From positions 1,116,001 to 1,180,000 of the forward strand of contig MDHJ01000001.1 of assembly GCA_002150995.1 (NCBI GenBank): 64,000 nucleotides of DNA, given 5' to 3'. A model generated the notes under the pieces. That model had not been told where the DNA came from. It saw only the letters and a program-made list of their open reading frames with translations, and made no database searches. This document shows positions 17,879-25,831 of this stretch, piece after piece (within the stretch, counting starts at the first letter, position 1; the number at the start of each line of letters is the position of its first letter). This DNA comes from Clavibacter michiganensis (lineage in GTDB: Bacteria > Actinomycetota > Actinomycetes > Actinomycetales > Microbacteriaceae). The position numbers were made by a program, and so were the translations under genes.

Positions 17879-18027
17879 CTCCAGTACTCGGACCGCGCAG
17901 CGGTCCGACGGGGTACTGAAGGTCTCCTCCACCCCGCGAGCCCTGCTCGCAGAACCGGCCGCACGGGTCGGAGTGGTCCGACCGTATTGACGACACGACC
18001 GCCGGACGGGAGTACTCCCCTTCGACG
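17879..18027 (-). promoter_or_regulatory. yybP-ykoY-type manganese riboswitch in the terC leader
   Basis: On the minus strand the leader contains GAAGGGGAGTACTCCC (near 18022-18007), GTCGTCAATACGG, and GGAGACCTTCAGTACC (ending 17912). These match the conserved loops (GGGGAGUA and GAGACC) and closing P1 stem (GAAG with CTTC) of the Mn(II)-sensing yybP-ykoY class, which often precedes terC genes. Downstream, CTTCAGTAC (17921-17913) can instead pair over nine positions with GTACTGGAG (17887-17879), which includes the ribosome site. A hairpin CGGACCGC-TGC-GCGGTCCG (17890-17908) lies between. Mn(II) binding should stabilise P1 and free the ribosome site. A TATAGG promoter-like hexamer lies upstream near 18035-18040. 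Confidence 0.78.
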
Positions 18028-18104
18028 ACGAGCCTATACGTCCGCATGGGCCCCGTCCGACCACGCGGCGGATGCCCAGGTGCCGAGCGCGGCGCAGCGG
18101 CGGG

Positions 18105-18530
18105 CTACTCGAGGAACAGCAGGACGATGCCCGCGACCGCCGCGACCGCGCCGATGCCGATGAGCACGAGGCCGGTGACGCGGAGGGCGCGGCCGTCGAG
18201 CTCGGGGGCGTGCGTGCGGACGCGCCACGGGGAGCGCGGCGCGAACCACACGCGCACGTCGGAACCCGCGTCGAGGTCGCGCGTCTCGTGCGTGTCGGCG
18301 GGCGCCTCGTGCACGTCGCCGTCGCCGTCGAACCAGCGGAGGACGCGCGTGGGCGCGGATGTCGGTGCGTCGGGATCCGCCGGACGCTCGGCGACGAGGC
18401 CCTCGGTGGCCGTCCAGCGCCGGCCGACCACGCGGATCGACAGGCCGGCGACGTAGAGGAGGACGCCGGGGACGAGCGCGATCCAGGTCAGGAACTCGAT
18501 GATGAGCGACGCCGCGGCGAGTCCGTCCAT
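18105..18530 (-). CDS. Membrane protein with DUF3592-like layout
   Basis: 141 residues: an N-terminal membrane helix (about residues 12-34), a soluble middle part with WFDGDGDVHEAPAD and DVRVWFAPRSPWRVRT, and a C-terminal helix (about 118-139). Helix-domain-helix proteins with a small beta-rich middle are often assigned to DUF3592, but I cannot confirm the family by eye. No enzyme motif is seen. It lies between the terC leader and an MBL-fold hydrolase gene, all on the minus strand; the 43-base gap to the latter would allow co-transcription from upstream. Confidence 0.7.
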   Translation of the reverse strand: MDGLAAASLIIEFLTWIALVPGVLLYVAGLSIRVVGRRWTATEGLVAERPADPDAPTSAPTRVLRWFDGDGDVHEAPADTHETRDLDAGSDVRVWFAPRSPWRVRTHAPELDGRALRVTGLVLIGIGAVAAVAGIVLLFLE

Positions 18531-18573
18531 GCCGAATGACCCCGCGTCCGCTCCTCGAGAGCCCGAACAGGGC

Positions 18574-19212
18574 CTAGAGGTCGATGCTATCGCCGGGCTC
18601 GAGGGCGTGGAACTCGCCGCCGCCCTGCTCCGTCGCCCACTGCAGCCTCCCGTTCGACATGGCCTTGCCCGCGGCCGAGAGCACCATCTCGTGGGTCGGG
18701 AACGCGCGACGCGGCGCGACGGCGAGGACGTAGTCGATGGACTCGCTGATCTTCATCCACGGGGCGCCCGCCGGGGCGGCGAGGAGGTCGACGTCGACGC
18801 CCTCGGGGACGACGAAGGAGTCGCCCGCGTAGTAGAGCGTGCCGTTGACCAGCACGCCGAGGTTGTCGACCACGGGGATCGACTCGTGGATGACGGCGTG
18901 CGCGCCGCCGAAGAACCGCAGCGTGTACGACCCGACCTCGATGGTGTCGCCCGCGTGCACGACGGTCACGTCGAAGTCGGCGGCGGCGGCCGCAACGCCC
19001 TCGGGCGCGTAGATGGGGACGCCCTCGTTCTTGTCGAGGATCCGCTTCAGCTGCTCCGGGGTCCAGTGGTCGGGGTGCTCGTGCGTGATGACGATGGCGT
19101 CGGCGTTCATCGCCTCCGTGATGGGGGTGGTGAAGGAGCCCGGGTCGATGAAGAGCCTCCGTCCGCTCATCTCCAGGACCAGGGCCGCGTGCTCGAGCTT
19201 CGTCAATCGCAT
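18574..19212 (-). CDS. MBL-fold metallohydrolase, UlaG/YtnP-like
   Basis: 212 residues of the metallo-beta-lactamase fold. THEHPDHW carries the zinc-binding HxHxDH motif at about residue 44, preceded by FIDPGSF, and followed by YYAGDSFVVP (bridging Asp) and AFPTHEM (last His). It is of the single-domain type with the Lactamase_B_2 layout, so the substrate may be a lactone or phosphodiester; this cannot be settled. The longer open frame upstream is not protein-like, and ATG 19212 leads directly into the first strand (MRLTKLEHAALVLEM). Confidence 0.88.
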   Translation of the reverse strand: MRLTKLEHAALVLEMSGRRLFIDPGSFTTPITEAMNADAIVITHEHPDHWTPEQLKRILDKNEGVPIYAPEGVAAAAADFDVTVVHAGDTIEVGSYTLRFFGGAHAVIHESIPVVDNLGVLVNGTLYYAGDSFVVPEGVDVDLLAAPAGAPWMKISESIDYVLAVAPRRAFPTHEMVLSAAGKAMSNGRLQWATEQGGGEFHALEPGDSIDL

Positions 19213-19347
19213 GAGTGGAGCCAACACCGTCCGGGCCCTGCGGGGCAAACCCGGGACGCGGGGGCGCCCGGGAGCGGCGATCGGGGGCGCGATGGAGGCG
19301 TGGCGGCGGCCGCGCGCGCGGCGGATCCGACCCGGTCGGGGCTCGAT

Positions 19348-19376
19348 TTGGCGGGGTGTGCGCGCTGTGGCATACT
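19348..19376 (+). promoter_or_regulatory. Promoter of tRNA-Glu
   Basis: TTGGCG (19348-19353) and CATACT (19371-19376) with a 17-base spacer, then CGACGAG, matching the tRNA-Gln promoter at 10654-10683. Confidence 0.65.
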
Positions 19377-19393
19377 CGACGAGTTGCGAAAAC

Positions 19394-19466
19394 GGCCCCA
19401 TCGTTTAGCGGCCTAGGACACCGCCCTCTCACGGCGGTAACACCGGTTCGAATCCGGTTGGGGTCA
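19394..19466 (+). tRNA. tRNA-Glu (CTC)
   Basis: 73 bases: acceptor GGCCCCA/TGGGGTC with discriminator A, anticodon stem CCGCC/GGCGG around CTCTCAC giving anticodon CTC, T-arm ACCGG-TTCGAAT-CCGGT. The D-arm has the usual TTTAGCGGCCTAGGA. Confidence 0.95.
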
Positions 19467-19471
19467 CGTAC

Positions 19472-19503
19472 AGCCCGGCATCTCCTCATGGAGGTGCCGG
19501 GCT
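19472..19503 (+). terminator. Rho-independent terminator of tRNA-Glu
   Basis: A 14-bp stem (AGCCCGGCATCTCC with GGAGGTGCCGGGCT, one G-T pair) with loop TCAT, followed by TTCTCATT. Confidence 0.85.
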
Positions 19504-19601
19504 TTCTCATTACCCCCGGCGGGCGTCCGACCGCCGCGGAGGCGTCGGCGGCGGGCCCCGGACCGGACGCGCTCCCGGGCCAGGCCCTGTACCGTCGAGG
19601 G

Positions 19602-20324
19602 GTGAGTGTTCACCTGGTCGGAGGCGGCCTGTCGGATGACGACACCCCCCTCCTCGCGCGGTTCCTGTCCGAGGCGACGACGAGGGCGACCGATGCCGCC
19701 CGGCTGGAGCCGGCCCGCATCGCCGTGGTCCTCGTCCACGACGGCCTGGGCGCCGAGGAGTTCGACCGCTACGCGCAGGCCCTGCGCGCCGCCGGACCCT
19801 GCGAGCCCGTCGCGGTGCTCGCGCCCGAGGGCGGGTCCATCCAGGTCGCGCAGCTGCAGGACGTCGACGGCATCGTCGTCGGCGGCGGCCTGACCCCCGC
19901 GTACCGCCAGGCGCTCGAGCCCGTCTTCGGCGACATCCGCCGCCAGGTCACCGCCGGCGTGCCCTACGCGGGCTTCTCCGCGGGCGCCGCGGTGGCCGCC
20001 GAGACCGCCATCGTCGGCGGCTGGCGCATCGGCGACGTCGAGGTCGTGCAGGAGGACGCCAGCGAGGACCTCGACGAGGTCACGGTCGAGCAGGGCATCG
20101 GCCTGATCGACGTCGCGGTCGACGTGCACGCGGCGCAGTGGGGCACCCTCACGCGCCTCATCGCGGCGACCGAGGCGGGACTGGTCGAGGGCGGGGTCGC
20201 CATCGACGAGGGCACGGCGCTCATCGTCGGCGAGGGCCAGCTGGTCGTCGTCGGGCGCGGCAGCGTCTGGTCGGTCATCGGCTCGGAGACCGGCGTCACC
20301 GTCAGCTCCGCCGGCGCGTCCTGA
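19602..20324 (+). CDS. Type 1 glutamine amidotransferase-like / peptidase S51-type protein
   Basis: 240 residues with a class I amidotransferase-like fold. [13 protein letters not shown] and the nucleophile elbow [13 protein letters not shown], where the nucleophile is serine, resemble the S51 family (cyanophycinase, Asp dipeptidase PepE). The N-terminus MSVHLVGGG fits the first strand of that fold. GTG 19602 was chosen because TACCGT ends six bases upstream and the upstream frame is not protein-like. A peptidase role is plausible, but the true substrate is unknown. The neighbouring ung gene starts 10 bases after its stop, suggesting co-transcription. Confidence 0.8.
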   Translation: MSVHLVGGGLSDDDTPLLARFLSEATTRATDAARLEPARIAVVLVHDGLGAEEFDRYAQALRAAGPCEPVAVLAPEGGSIQVAQLQDVDGIVVGGGLTPAYRQALEPVFGDIRRQVTAGVPYAGFSAGAAVAAETAIVGGWRIGDVEVVQEDASEDLDEVTVEQGIGLIDVAVDVHAAQWGTLTRLIAATEAGLVEGGVAIDEGTALIVGEGQLVVVGRGSVWSVIGSETGVTVSSAGAS

Positions 20325-20334
20325 TCCCCATCGC

Positions 20335-21021
20335 GTGGCGCTGACCCTGCCCCAGCTCGTCGAGCGCGGGCTCATGGACGCCGGCTGGGCCGACGTGCTC
20401 GCCCCCGTCGCCGACGACATCGCGCGGATGGGGGAGTGGCTCCGCGCCGAGGTCGCCGCCGGACGGCCCTACCTGCCCGAGGGCGACCGCGTCCTGCGCG
20501 CGTTCCAGCAGCCGCTCGCCGACGTGCGCGTGCTCATCGTCGGCCAGGACCCGTACCCGACCCCGGGCCATCCCGTGGGGCTGTCCTTCGCCGTGGAGCC
20601 CGACGTGCGGCCGGTGCCGCGGAGCCTCGTCAACATCCACCGGGAGCTGCGGGAGGACCTCGGGATCGCCACCCCCGACCACGGCGACCTCACCGCCTGG
20701 ACGCGCAGCGGGGTGCTGCTCCTGAACCGGGTGCTCACGGTCCGTCCCGGGGCGCCCGCGTCGCACCGGGGGAAGGGCTGGGAGGCCGTGACCGAGTGCG
20801 CCATCCGCGGGCTCGCGGCGCGCGGCGGCCCGCTCGTGGCGATCCTCTGGGGCAAGGACGCGGGATCGCTCGCGCCGCTGCTCGCGCCCGTGCCGTCGAT
20901 CCTCTCCGTGCACCCCAGCCCGCTGTCGGCGTCGCGCGGCTTCTTCGGGTCGCGGCCGTTCAGCCGGGCCGACGCGCTGCTCGCGGAGCAGGGCGCGGAT
21001 CCGGTCGACTGGCGGCTCTGA
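20335..21021 (+). CDS. ung: Uracil-DNA glycosylase
   Basis: Removes uracil from DNA in base-excision repair. The 228-residue family-1 enzyme has the water-activating motif [16 protein letters not shown] (catalytic Asp about residue 72) and the DNA-intercalating [11 protein letters not shown] loop (His about residue 193). [11 protein letters not shown] and AILWGKDA are the other conserved blocks. GTG 20335 begins just after the preceding gene's stop. Length is normal. Confidence 0.96.
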   Translation: MALTLPQLVERGLMDAGWADVLAPVADDIARMGEWLRAEVAAGRPYLPEGDRVLRAFQQPLADVRVLIVGQDPYPTPGHPVGLSFAVEPDVRPVPRSLVNIHRELREDLGIATPDHGDLTAWTRSGVLLLNRVLTVRPGAPASHRGKGWEAVTECAIRGLAARGGPLVAILWGKDAGSLAPLLAPVPSILSVHPSPLSASRGFFGSRPFSRADALLAEQGADPVDWRL

Positions 21022-21104
21022 GCCGACCCGGCCGCCGCCGCCGCGTCCGGGCGTCCGCCGACCGAGGCCGGTCGCGCGCGCCCCGGCCCCCGTAGGATCC
21101 AGGC

Positions 21105-21794
21105 ATGCTCGAGGAGGAATACCAGACCCGGCGGCGCCTGCCCGCCCACCTCCGGAAGCCCGCTCCGCCCGTGCCCGAGTTCAGCTACGAGATCCGCCGG
21201 GCGACGAGCTCCGACCTCCCGGACATCCGCGAGATCTACAACCACTACGTCATGAACAGCACCGTCACGTTCGACGAGACCCGCATGACGCTCGCCCGGT
21301 GGCGCGGCCGGTTCGGCCAGCTCGAGCGGATGGGGATGCCGTTCCTCGTCGCCGTCTCCCCGTCGGGGCAGGTCCTCGGCTACGCGCTCGTCGAGCCGGT
21401 CGGGGCTCGCCGCTCGTCGCGGACGACGGTGGAGGACTCGATCTACCTCGGCGCCGCGTCCACCGGCAAGGGGCTCGGGCGGGCGCTCCTGGAGGCGCTC
21501 GTCGAGGCCTGCCGCGAGGCGCGCCTCCGCGAGGTCATCGCCGTCATCGCCGACCAGGGCGCGGACGCCTCCATCCGGCTGCACGCGTCCCTGGGCTTCA
21601 CGGAGAGCGGGCGCATGGGCCGCGTGGGCTGGAAGTTCGGGCGCTGGCTCGGCACCGTCACCATGCAGCTGACGCTCAAGCCCGCGGAGTCCCCGGGTCG
21701 GTGGGCGCGGGCCATGCGGCGAGCGACGCCTGGCGCTGCCGCTCCTGCTCCCACCACGCCCGCTCCTGCTCCCGGCGGACCTCCTTCGCCGTGA
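21105..21794 (+). CDS. GNAT-family N-acetyltransferase
   Basis: 229 residues. A GNAT domain occupies about residues 27-195: IRRATSSDLPDIREIYNHYV at its start and the acetyl-CoA loop with GKGLGRALLEALVEAC. The subgroup resembles phosphinothricin/methionine sulfoximine acetyltransferases (YNHYVMNSTVTFDE and SLGFTESG), but the substrate is not proven. The last 40 residues are Pro/Ala-rich, and the end overlaps the convergent CPBP gene by 119 bases, so the C-terminus may be longer here than in relatives. TAGGAT at 21093-21098 ends six bases before ATG 21105, indicating a leaderless transcript. Confidence 0.87.
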   Translation: MLEEEYQTRRRLPAHLRKPAPPVPEFSYEIRRATSSDLPDIREIYNHYVMNSTVTFDETRMTLARWRGRFGQLERMGMPFLVAVSPSGQVLGYALVEPVGARRSSRTTVEDSIYLGAASTGKGLGRALLEALVEACREARLREVIAVIADQGADASIRLHASLGFTESGRMGRVGWKFGRWLGTVTMQLTLKPAESPGRWARAMRRATPGAAAPAPTTPAPAPGGPPSP

Positions 21795-22856
21795 GCGGGC
21801 GGGGCGCCCTCGTCTCCACGCGGTGACGCCGTGCCCACCAGCCGGTCAGCAGCGCCGAGCCGAGCACGACGGCCATCGGCAGGAGCATGAACGGCCCGCC
21901 GGTGCCGGCGCTGCGGTCGAAGCTCTCCGACATCTGGCCGAGCAGCACGGTGGGGATGAACAGCAGGGTGTTGTTGAGCGCGTGGATGAGGACGGGGGCC
22001 TCGAGGCCGCCGGTGAGGCGGGCCGAGATCGTGGCCGCGATGCCGAAGACGAAGTAGTAGGCGATGAGCCACGGGTCCTCGGCGAGGTGCGCGAGCGCGA
22101 ACAGCGCGCTGGAGAGGACCGCGCCGACGACGAGCGCGACGCGGGTGCTGCGGAACCAGGAGCCGGCCGAGCGCTGCACGAGGCCGCGGAAGCCGTACTC
22201 CTCGCCGGCCGACTGCAGGGGCGTCGTGAGGAGCACGATCGCGAGGTAGGTGACGACCTCCCCGTCGACGCGGATCTCGCCGGACGGGTCGAGCGCGAAC
22301 GTGACGCCGATGTAGACGAGGAACACCGGCACCATCACGAGGGCGACCCGGCCGAGCCAGCGCCAGCGGAAGCGGCCCGCGATGGAGGACAGCGCGCCCA
22401 TGCGGACGCCGAAGAGCCAGCGCTGCAGGAGCATCGACACCGGGATGAGGGCGGCGAGCGACAGGTTCGTGGCGAGCAGGATGATCGGCGTCATCGTGGT
22501 GAGGGACGCCGGGTCCTCCAGGTCGATGCGGCCGCGGAACGCCTCGATGGCGAAGGCGATGCCGCCGAAGACGAGCGAGAGGCCGAAGAACGCCACGGCG
22601 CCGAGGAGGATCGCGACGATGCCCCGCCAGGGCCCGCCCGTGTCGCGGAGGCCGTGGTGGTACGGGACCGGCGGGCGCTCGGGGAGCGGCGGCAGGGTCG
22701 GGACGGCGGGGGCGCCCGACCAGCCGGCGGGAGCGGCGGGGACGCTCGGCGCCCCCGCGGCGGCCGGGGACACCGGCGGTGCGAAGGGCGGTGCGGACGG
22801 CGGTGCGGACGGCGGTGACGTCGGGGGAGGTCGGGGGTCGGCTCCTGTGCGCTCAT
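21676..22856 (-). CDS. CPBP-family intramembrane metalloprotease, apparent 5' frameshift
   Basis: About 393 residues after correction. A Pro/Ala-rich N-terminal tail is followed by about eight transmembrane helices containing the CAAX-protease-like motifs SAGEEYGFRG (EExxxR), FALAHLAE (FxxxH) and HALNNTL (HxxxN). Members are membrane-embedded proteases linked to protein maturation or bacteriocin immunity. The probable start is ATG 22856 (MSAQEP), but a missing base near 22836-22846 separates it from the main frame; the join gives MSAQEPDPRPPPTSPP. The 3' end overlaps the convergent acetyltransferase gene by 119 bases. Confidence 0.82.
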
Positions 22857-22896
22857 GCCGCCACGGTACGCGGGGCGCCGGGAGGCGGATCCCCCC

Positions 22897-23036
22897 GACG
22901 GCGGAGGGCGGGCGGTGGAGGGCGGCGGGGTGCAGCGGGCGGACGGCGGCGGAGTGCGGACGGCGCGCCCGCGGCGGGGTGCGGGCGGCGGCGGGGTATG
23001 GCCGGCGGCGGGGTGCGGACGGCGCGCCCGCGGCGG
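22897..23036. repeat. G-rich direct-repeat block with quadruplex motif
   Basis: A 24-base segment beginning GTGCGGACGGCGCGCCC is present exactly at 22954-22977 and 23013-23036, embedded in repeated GGCGGCGGGGTGCGG-like units. At 22906-22930 four G-tracts (GGG, GGG, GGG, GGGG) with loops of 1, 7 and 4 bases fit the G3N1-7 quadruplex rule. No gene is seen here; it is the gap between divergent genes. Confidence 0.75.
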
Positions 23037-23080
23037 TCGACCGGCGCCGCGTACGGTGGAGGCGACGAGAGGCGCGACGC

Positions 23081-23274
23081 ATGCAGCAGGACGACCCGGA
23101 CCGGAGCTTCGACGAGGAGCGGCACGAGCAGCTGACGACGGCGCCGAAGGCGGTGGAATCCGACGCGGACCCCCGCGTCGACGTGACGGAGCAGGAGGAC
23201 GGCGTGCGCCGGATCGACGTGGCCGACACGGCCTCCGTGCGTCCGGGGAGGCCGGCGCCCCGAGCGGATCGTGA
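23081..23274 (+). CDS. Small acidic hypothetical protein, one apparent frameshift
   Basis: About 64 residues if one missing base near 23239-23250 (a GGGG run) is restored: MQQDDPDRSFDEERHEQ at the start and VRPGEAGAPSGS at the end. The protein is rich in Asp and Glu and matches no family I know. After correction its TGA overlaps the GTG start of the next gene by four bases (GTGA), as expected for translational coupling, which is the main support for the gene. A TACGGT hexamer precedes it and GGAGG lies upstream at about 23058-23062. Confidence 0.5.
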
Positions 23275-24290
23275 GCGGGGCCGGGGTGCGCGACGACGCG
23301 GCAGGAGCGACGCCCGCCCCGCGGGACGTGCTCGTGCTCGGCGGCACGGCGTGGATCGGCGGGCTCGTCGCGGCGCGGCTCGCGGCGCGCGGGGACCGGG
23401 TCACCTGCCTGGCGCGCGGCACGGGCGGACCCGCCCCCGACGGCACGCGGCTCGTGCGCGCGGACCGTGACCGCGCCGATGCGTACGCGGCCGTCGAGAG
23501 CACGGAGTGGGATGAGGTCGTCGACCTCACCTCCTCCGCGGAGCACGCCCGCACGGCCGTCGCCGCGCTCGCCGACCGTGCCCGCCACTGGACCCTCGTC
23601 AGCACCGTCTCGGTCTACGCCGCACCCGCGCGGCCCGGCGACGACGAGACGGCCGCGGTCGTCGAGCCGGTGGACCTCGAGGACTACGGGCAGGCGAAGG
23701 CGGCGGCCGAGCGGGCCGTCACCGCGGCGCTCGCGGGACGGCGGATGATCGTGCGGCCCGGGCTCGTCGTCGGACCGGGCGACGACAGCGACCGGTTCGG
23801 CTACTGGCCCGCGCGGGCAGCGCTGGCGGGCGACGGGCCCGTGCTCGTGCCGGACGCGGAGGGTCGACGCGCCCAGGTGATCGACGCCCGGGACCTCGTC
23901 GACCTGGTGGTCGACGTGGGCGCTCGGCGGCTCGACGGCGTGGTCGACGCCGTGGGGGAGAGCGTGCCGCTCGCGGACGTGCTCGACCTCGCGGCGGAGG
24001 CGGCGGGGTCCACGGGCGAGCGGGTCGTCGCGACCGACGCTCAGCTGACGGCCGCGGACGTCCGGCACTGGGCGGGACCGCGCTCGCTCCCGCTGTGGCT
24101 GCCCCATGATGCGGTCGGCCTCACGGCGCGCAGCGACGCGGGGATCCGGGCCCTCGGGGCGCGGAGGCGACCGCTGGCGGAGACCGTGCGGGACGTGCTC
24201 GACGACGAGCGGGCGCGCGGGCTCGATCGGCCCCGCCGATCCGGTCTCACGCGCGCCGAGGAGCTGCAGGTGCTGGCCGCGCTCGGCTGA
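23271..24290 (+). CDS. NAD-dependent epimerase/dehydratase family protein
   Basis: 339 residues of the extended SDR/epimerase type. DVLVLGGTAWIGGLVAARLA is the N-terminal nucleotide-binding site; VSTVSVYA holds the catalytic serine region, and DYGQAKAAAERAV has the YxxxK pair. The C-terminal domain with VRHWAGPRSLPLWLP is the part that would bind substrate. Similar actinobacterial proteins are annotated as reductases or epimerases with unknown sugar substrate. It overlaps the small acidic gene by four bases and ends at a strong terminator facing hxlA. Confidence 0.83.
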   Translation: MSGAGVRDDAAGATPAPRDVLVLGGTAWIGGLVAARLAARGDRVTCLARGTGGPAPDGTRLVRADRDRADAYAAVESTEWDEVVDLTSSAEHARTAVAALADRARHWTLVSTVSVYAAPARPGDDETAAVVEPVDLEDYGQAKAAAERAVTAALAGRRMIVRPGLVVGPGDDSDRFGYWPARAALAGDGPVLVPDAEGRRAQVIDARDLVDLVVDVGARRLDGVVDAVGESVPLADVLDLAAEAAGSTGERVVATDAQLTAADVRHWAGPRSLPLWLPHDAVGLTARSDAGIRALGARRRPLAETVRDVLDDERARGLDRPRRSGLTRAEELQVLAALG

Positions 24291-24365
24291 GCCCCGCCGT
24301 CGCGCCATCGGCCGCAGGTGCCGGGCCCCCGGCCCCGGGGACGACTCCACCGGCCGCCGGACCCA

Positions 24366-24408
24366 CGAGCGCCGCGCACCCGTCCGAGGACGGGGTGCGC
24401 GGCGCTCG
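24366..24408. terminator. Bidirectional terminator, 16-bp stem
   Basis: CGAGCGCCGCGCACCC (24366-24381) pairs exactly with 24393-24408, between the convergent epimerase and hxlA genes. Confidence 0.82.
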
Positions 24409-24422
24409 GGTGATGCGGTGCG

Positions 24423-25046
24423 TCAGCGGATGGCGGCCCGCAGCTCGGCGGCGGCCGCGGCCGGGTCGTCGGCCGAGTAGATCGCGCCGCCGGCCACGGC
24501 CACGACCGCGCCCGCGTCCTGCACGTCGCCGATGGTGCCGGGCTTCACGCCGCCCGCGACCGAGAACGCGACGCCGGACGCCCTGCCGGCCTCGAGCAGG
24601 TCGCCGAACGTGTAGCCGTCCTCCGCCTGCTCGTCGAGGCCCGCGTGCATCTCCACGAACTCGGCCCCGAGCTCGGTGACCTCCTTCGCGCGCTTCGCCT
24701 TGTCGGGGACGCCGATGAGGTCGACGACGATGCCCTTGCCGTGCTTCCGGGCGGCCTTCACGGCACCCGCGATGGTGCTGTCGCCCGCGACGCCGAGGAC
24801 GGTGACGAGGTCGGCGCCCGCGGAGAACGCGATGTCGGCCTCCAGCTCGCCGGCGTCCATCGTCTTCAGGTCGGCGAAGACGATCTTGTCCGGGTGCGCC
24901 TCCTTGATGGCGGTGATGGCGGAGAGGCCCTCGGCCTTGATGAGCGGGGTGCCCAGCTCGATGATGTCGACGTGCGGCGCGGCCTTGCCGGCCAGCTCGA
25001 GAGCGTCGGCGATGGTGAGCACGTCCATGGCTACCTGGAGCTTCAT
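24423..25046 (-). CDS. hxlA: 3-hexulose-6-phosphate synthase
   Basis: Condenses formaldehyde with ribulose 5-phosphate to 3-hexulose 6-phosphate, the first step of the ribulose monophosphate pathway; in the reverse direction it can supply pentose phosphates. The 207-residue TIM barrel belongs to the orotidine decarboxylase superfamily: MKLQVAMDVL, IIELGTPLIKAEG, VFADLKTMDAGE with the DxK metal/catalytic residues, and AVAGGAIYSADDP for phosphate binding. ATG 25046 has GGAAGAGG upstream. hxlB is immediately upstream in the same direction, 55 bases away. Confidence 0.93.
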   Translation of the reverse strand: MKLQVAMDVLTIADALELAGKAAPHVDIIELGTPLIKAEGLSAITAIKEAHPDKIVFADLKTMDAGELEADIAFSAGADLVTVLGVAGDSTIAGAVKAARKHGKGIVVDLIGVPDKAKRAKEVTELGAEFVEMHAGLDEQAEDGYTFGDLLEAGRASGVAFSVAGGVKPGTIGDVQDAGAVVAVAGGAIYSADDPAAAAAELRAAIR

Positions 25047-25101
25047 GTGGTTCCTCTTCCTGTCGTGGTGCGTTCGTGGGGTGGGATCGGGTGGCCGACG
25101 G

Positions 25102-25712
25102 TCACTCGAGGTTCGCGTGGCGCGGCCACAGCTCGTCGGCCGAGAGGCCGGACGCCTGCCACAGCGCGTGGAACACGGCGTCGCCGACGAGGGCGACGCT
25201 GAGCTCGAACAGGCCGCCGGCGTACTGCGCCGAGACCGTGCCCTCGTGGTCCTGCTTGGCGGCTGCCGGGATCAGGACGACGACGTCCGCGAGGTCGGCG
25301 AGCGGCGAGCCGTCGGCGGTCGTCAGGGCGACGATGCGCGCACCCACGTCCCGGGCGGTCTCCGCGGCGCGGACGATGCCGGTCGTGGTGCCGGATCCGC
25401 TCGCCACGAGCAGCACGTCGCCGCCCTCGATGGCGGGCGAGGTGGCCTCGCCGACCACGTGCGCGTCGAGGCCCAGGTGCATGAACCGCATGGCGGTCAT
25501 CTGCAGGGCGAGCCCCGATCGGCCGGCACCCAGGGTGAAGACACGGCGGCCCGCGCGGACCTCGCGCGCGGCCTCGTCGAGACGGGCGGCGAGGTCGGGG
25601 CCGGCGAGCGCCTGGGCGACGCGGGTGCCCTCCTCGGAGATCAGGCGGAGGGCGGCGGCCACGTCCACGGGGGCGTCGCCTAGGGGGCGGGGGCGGTCGT
25701 CGAGTCGGTCAC
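25102..25712 (-). CDS. hxlB: 6-phospho-3-hexuloisomerase, apparent 5' frameshift
   Basis: Isomerises 3-hexulose 6-phosphate to fructose 6-phosphate, completing formaldehyde fixation. The SIS domain is clear: FTLGAGRSGLALQMTAMRF, VASGSGTTTG and ALTTADGSPLADLAD. GTG 25712 would start MTDSTTAPAP, but an in-frame TAG follows; one missing base in the G/C run at 25682-25692 restores MTDSTTAPAPLGDAPVDV and a 203-residue protein. A start at the internal GTG-GAC-GTG (VDVAAALRL) would avoid the break, so the N-terminus is uncertain. It is divergent from the LuxR-type regulator at 25832. Confidence 0.9.
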
Positions 25713-25748
25713 CTGACGATGGTGCTCCTCCCGGCTCCGCGGCGCCGC

Positions 25749-25763
25749 CCACCCGACGGGTGG
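25749..25763. promoter_or_regulatory. Palindrome in the hxlB/LuxR-type regulator gap
   Basis: CCACCCG-a-CGGGTGG (25749-25763) is a perfect inverted repeat in the 119-base divergent gap; related CGGGTGG/TGGGC half-sites recur at 25771-25788 and 25810-25817. It is a candidate binding site for the adjacent regulator. Confidence 0.5.
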
Positions 25764-25831
25764 ATCCGCCTACCCGTCCGAGTGGGCAGCGCGCGGAGAG
25801 ACGGCGGATCGGGTGGGCGTACGGTGGCCGG

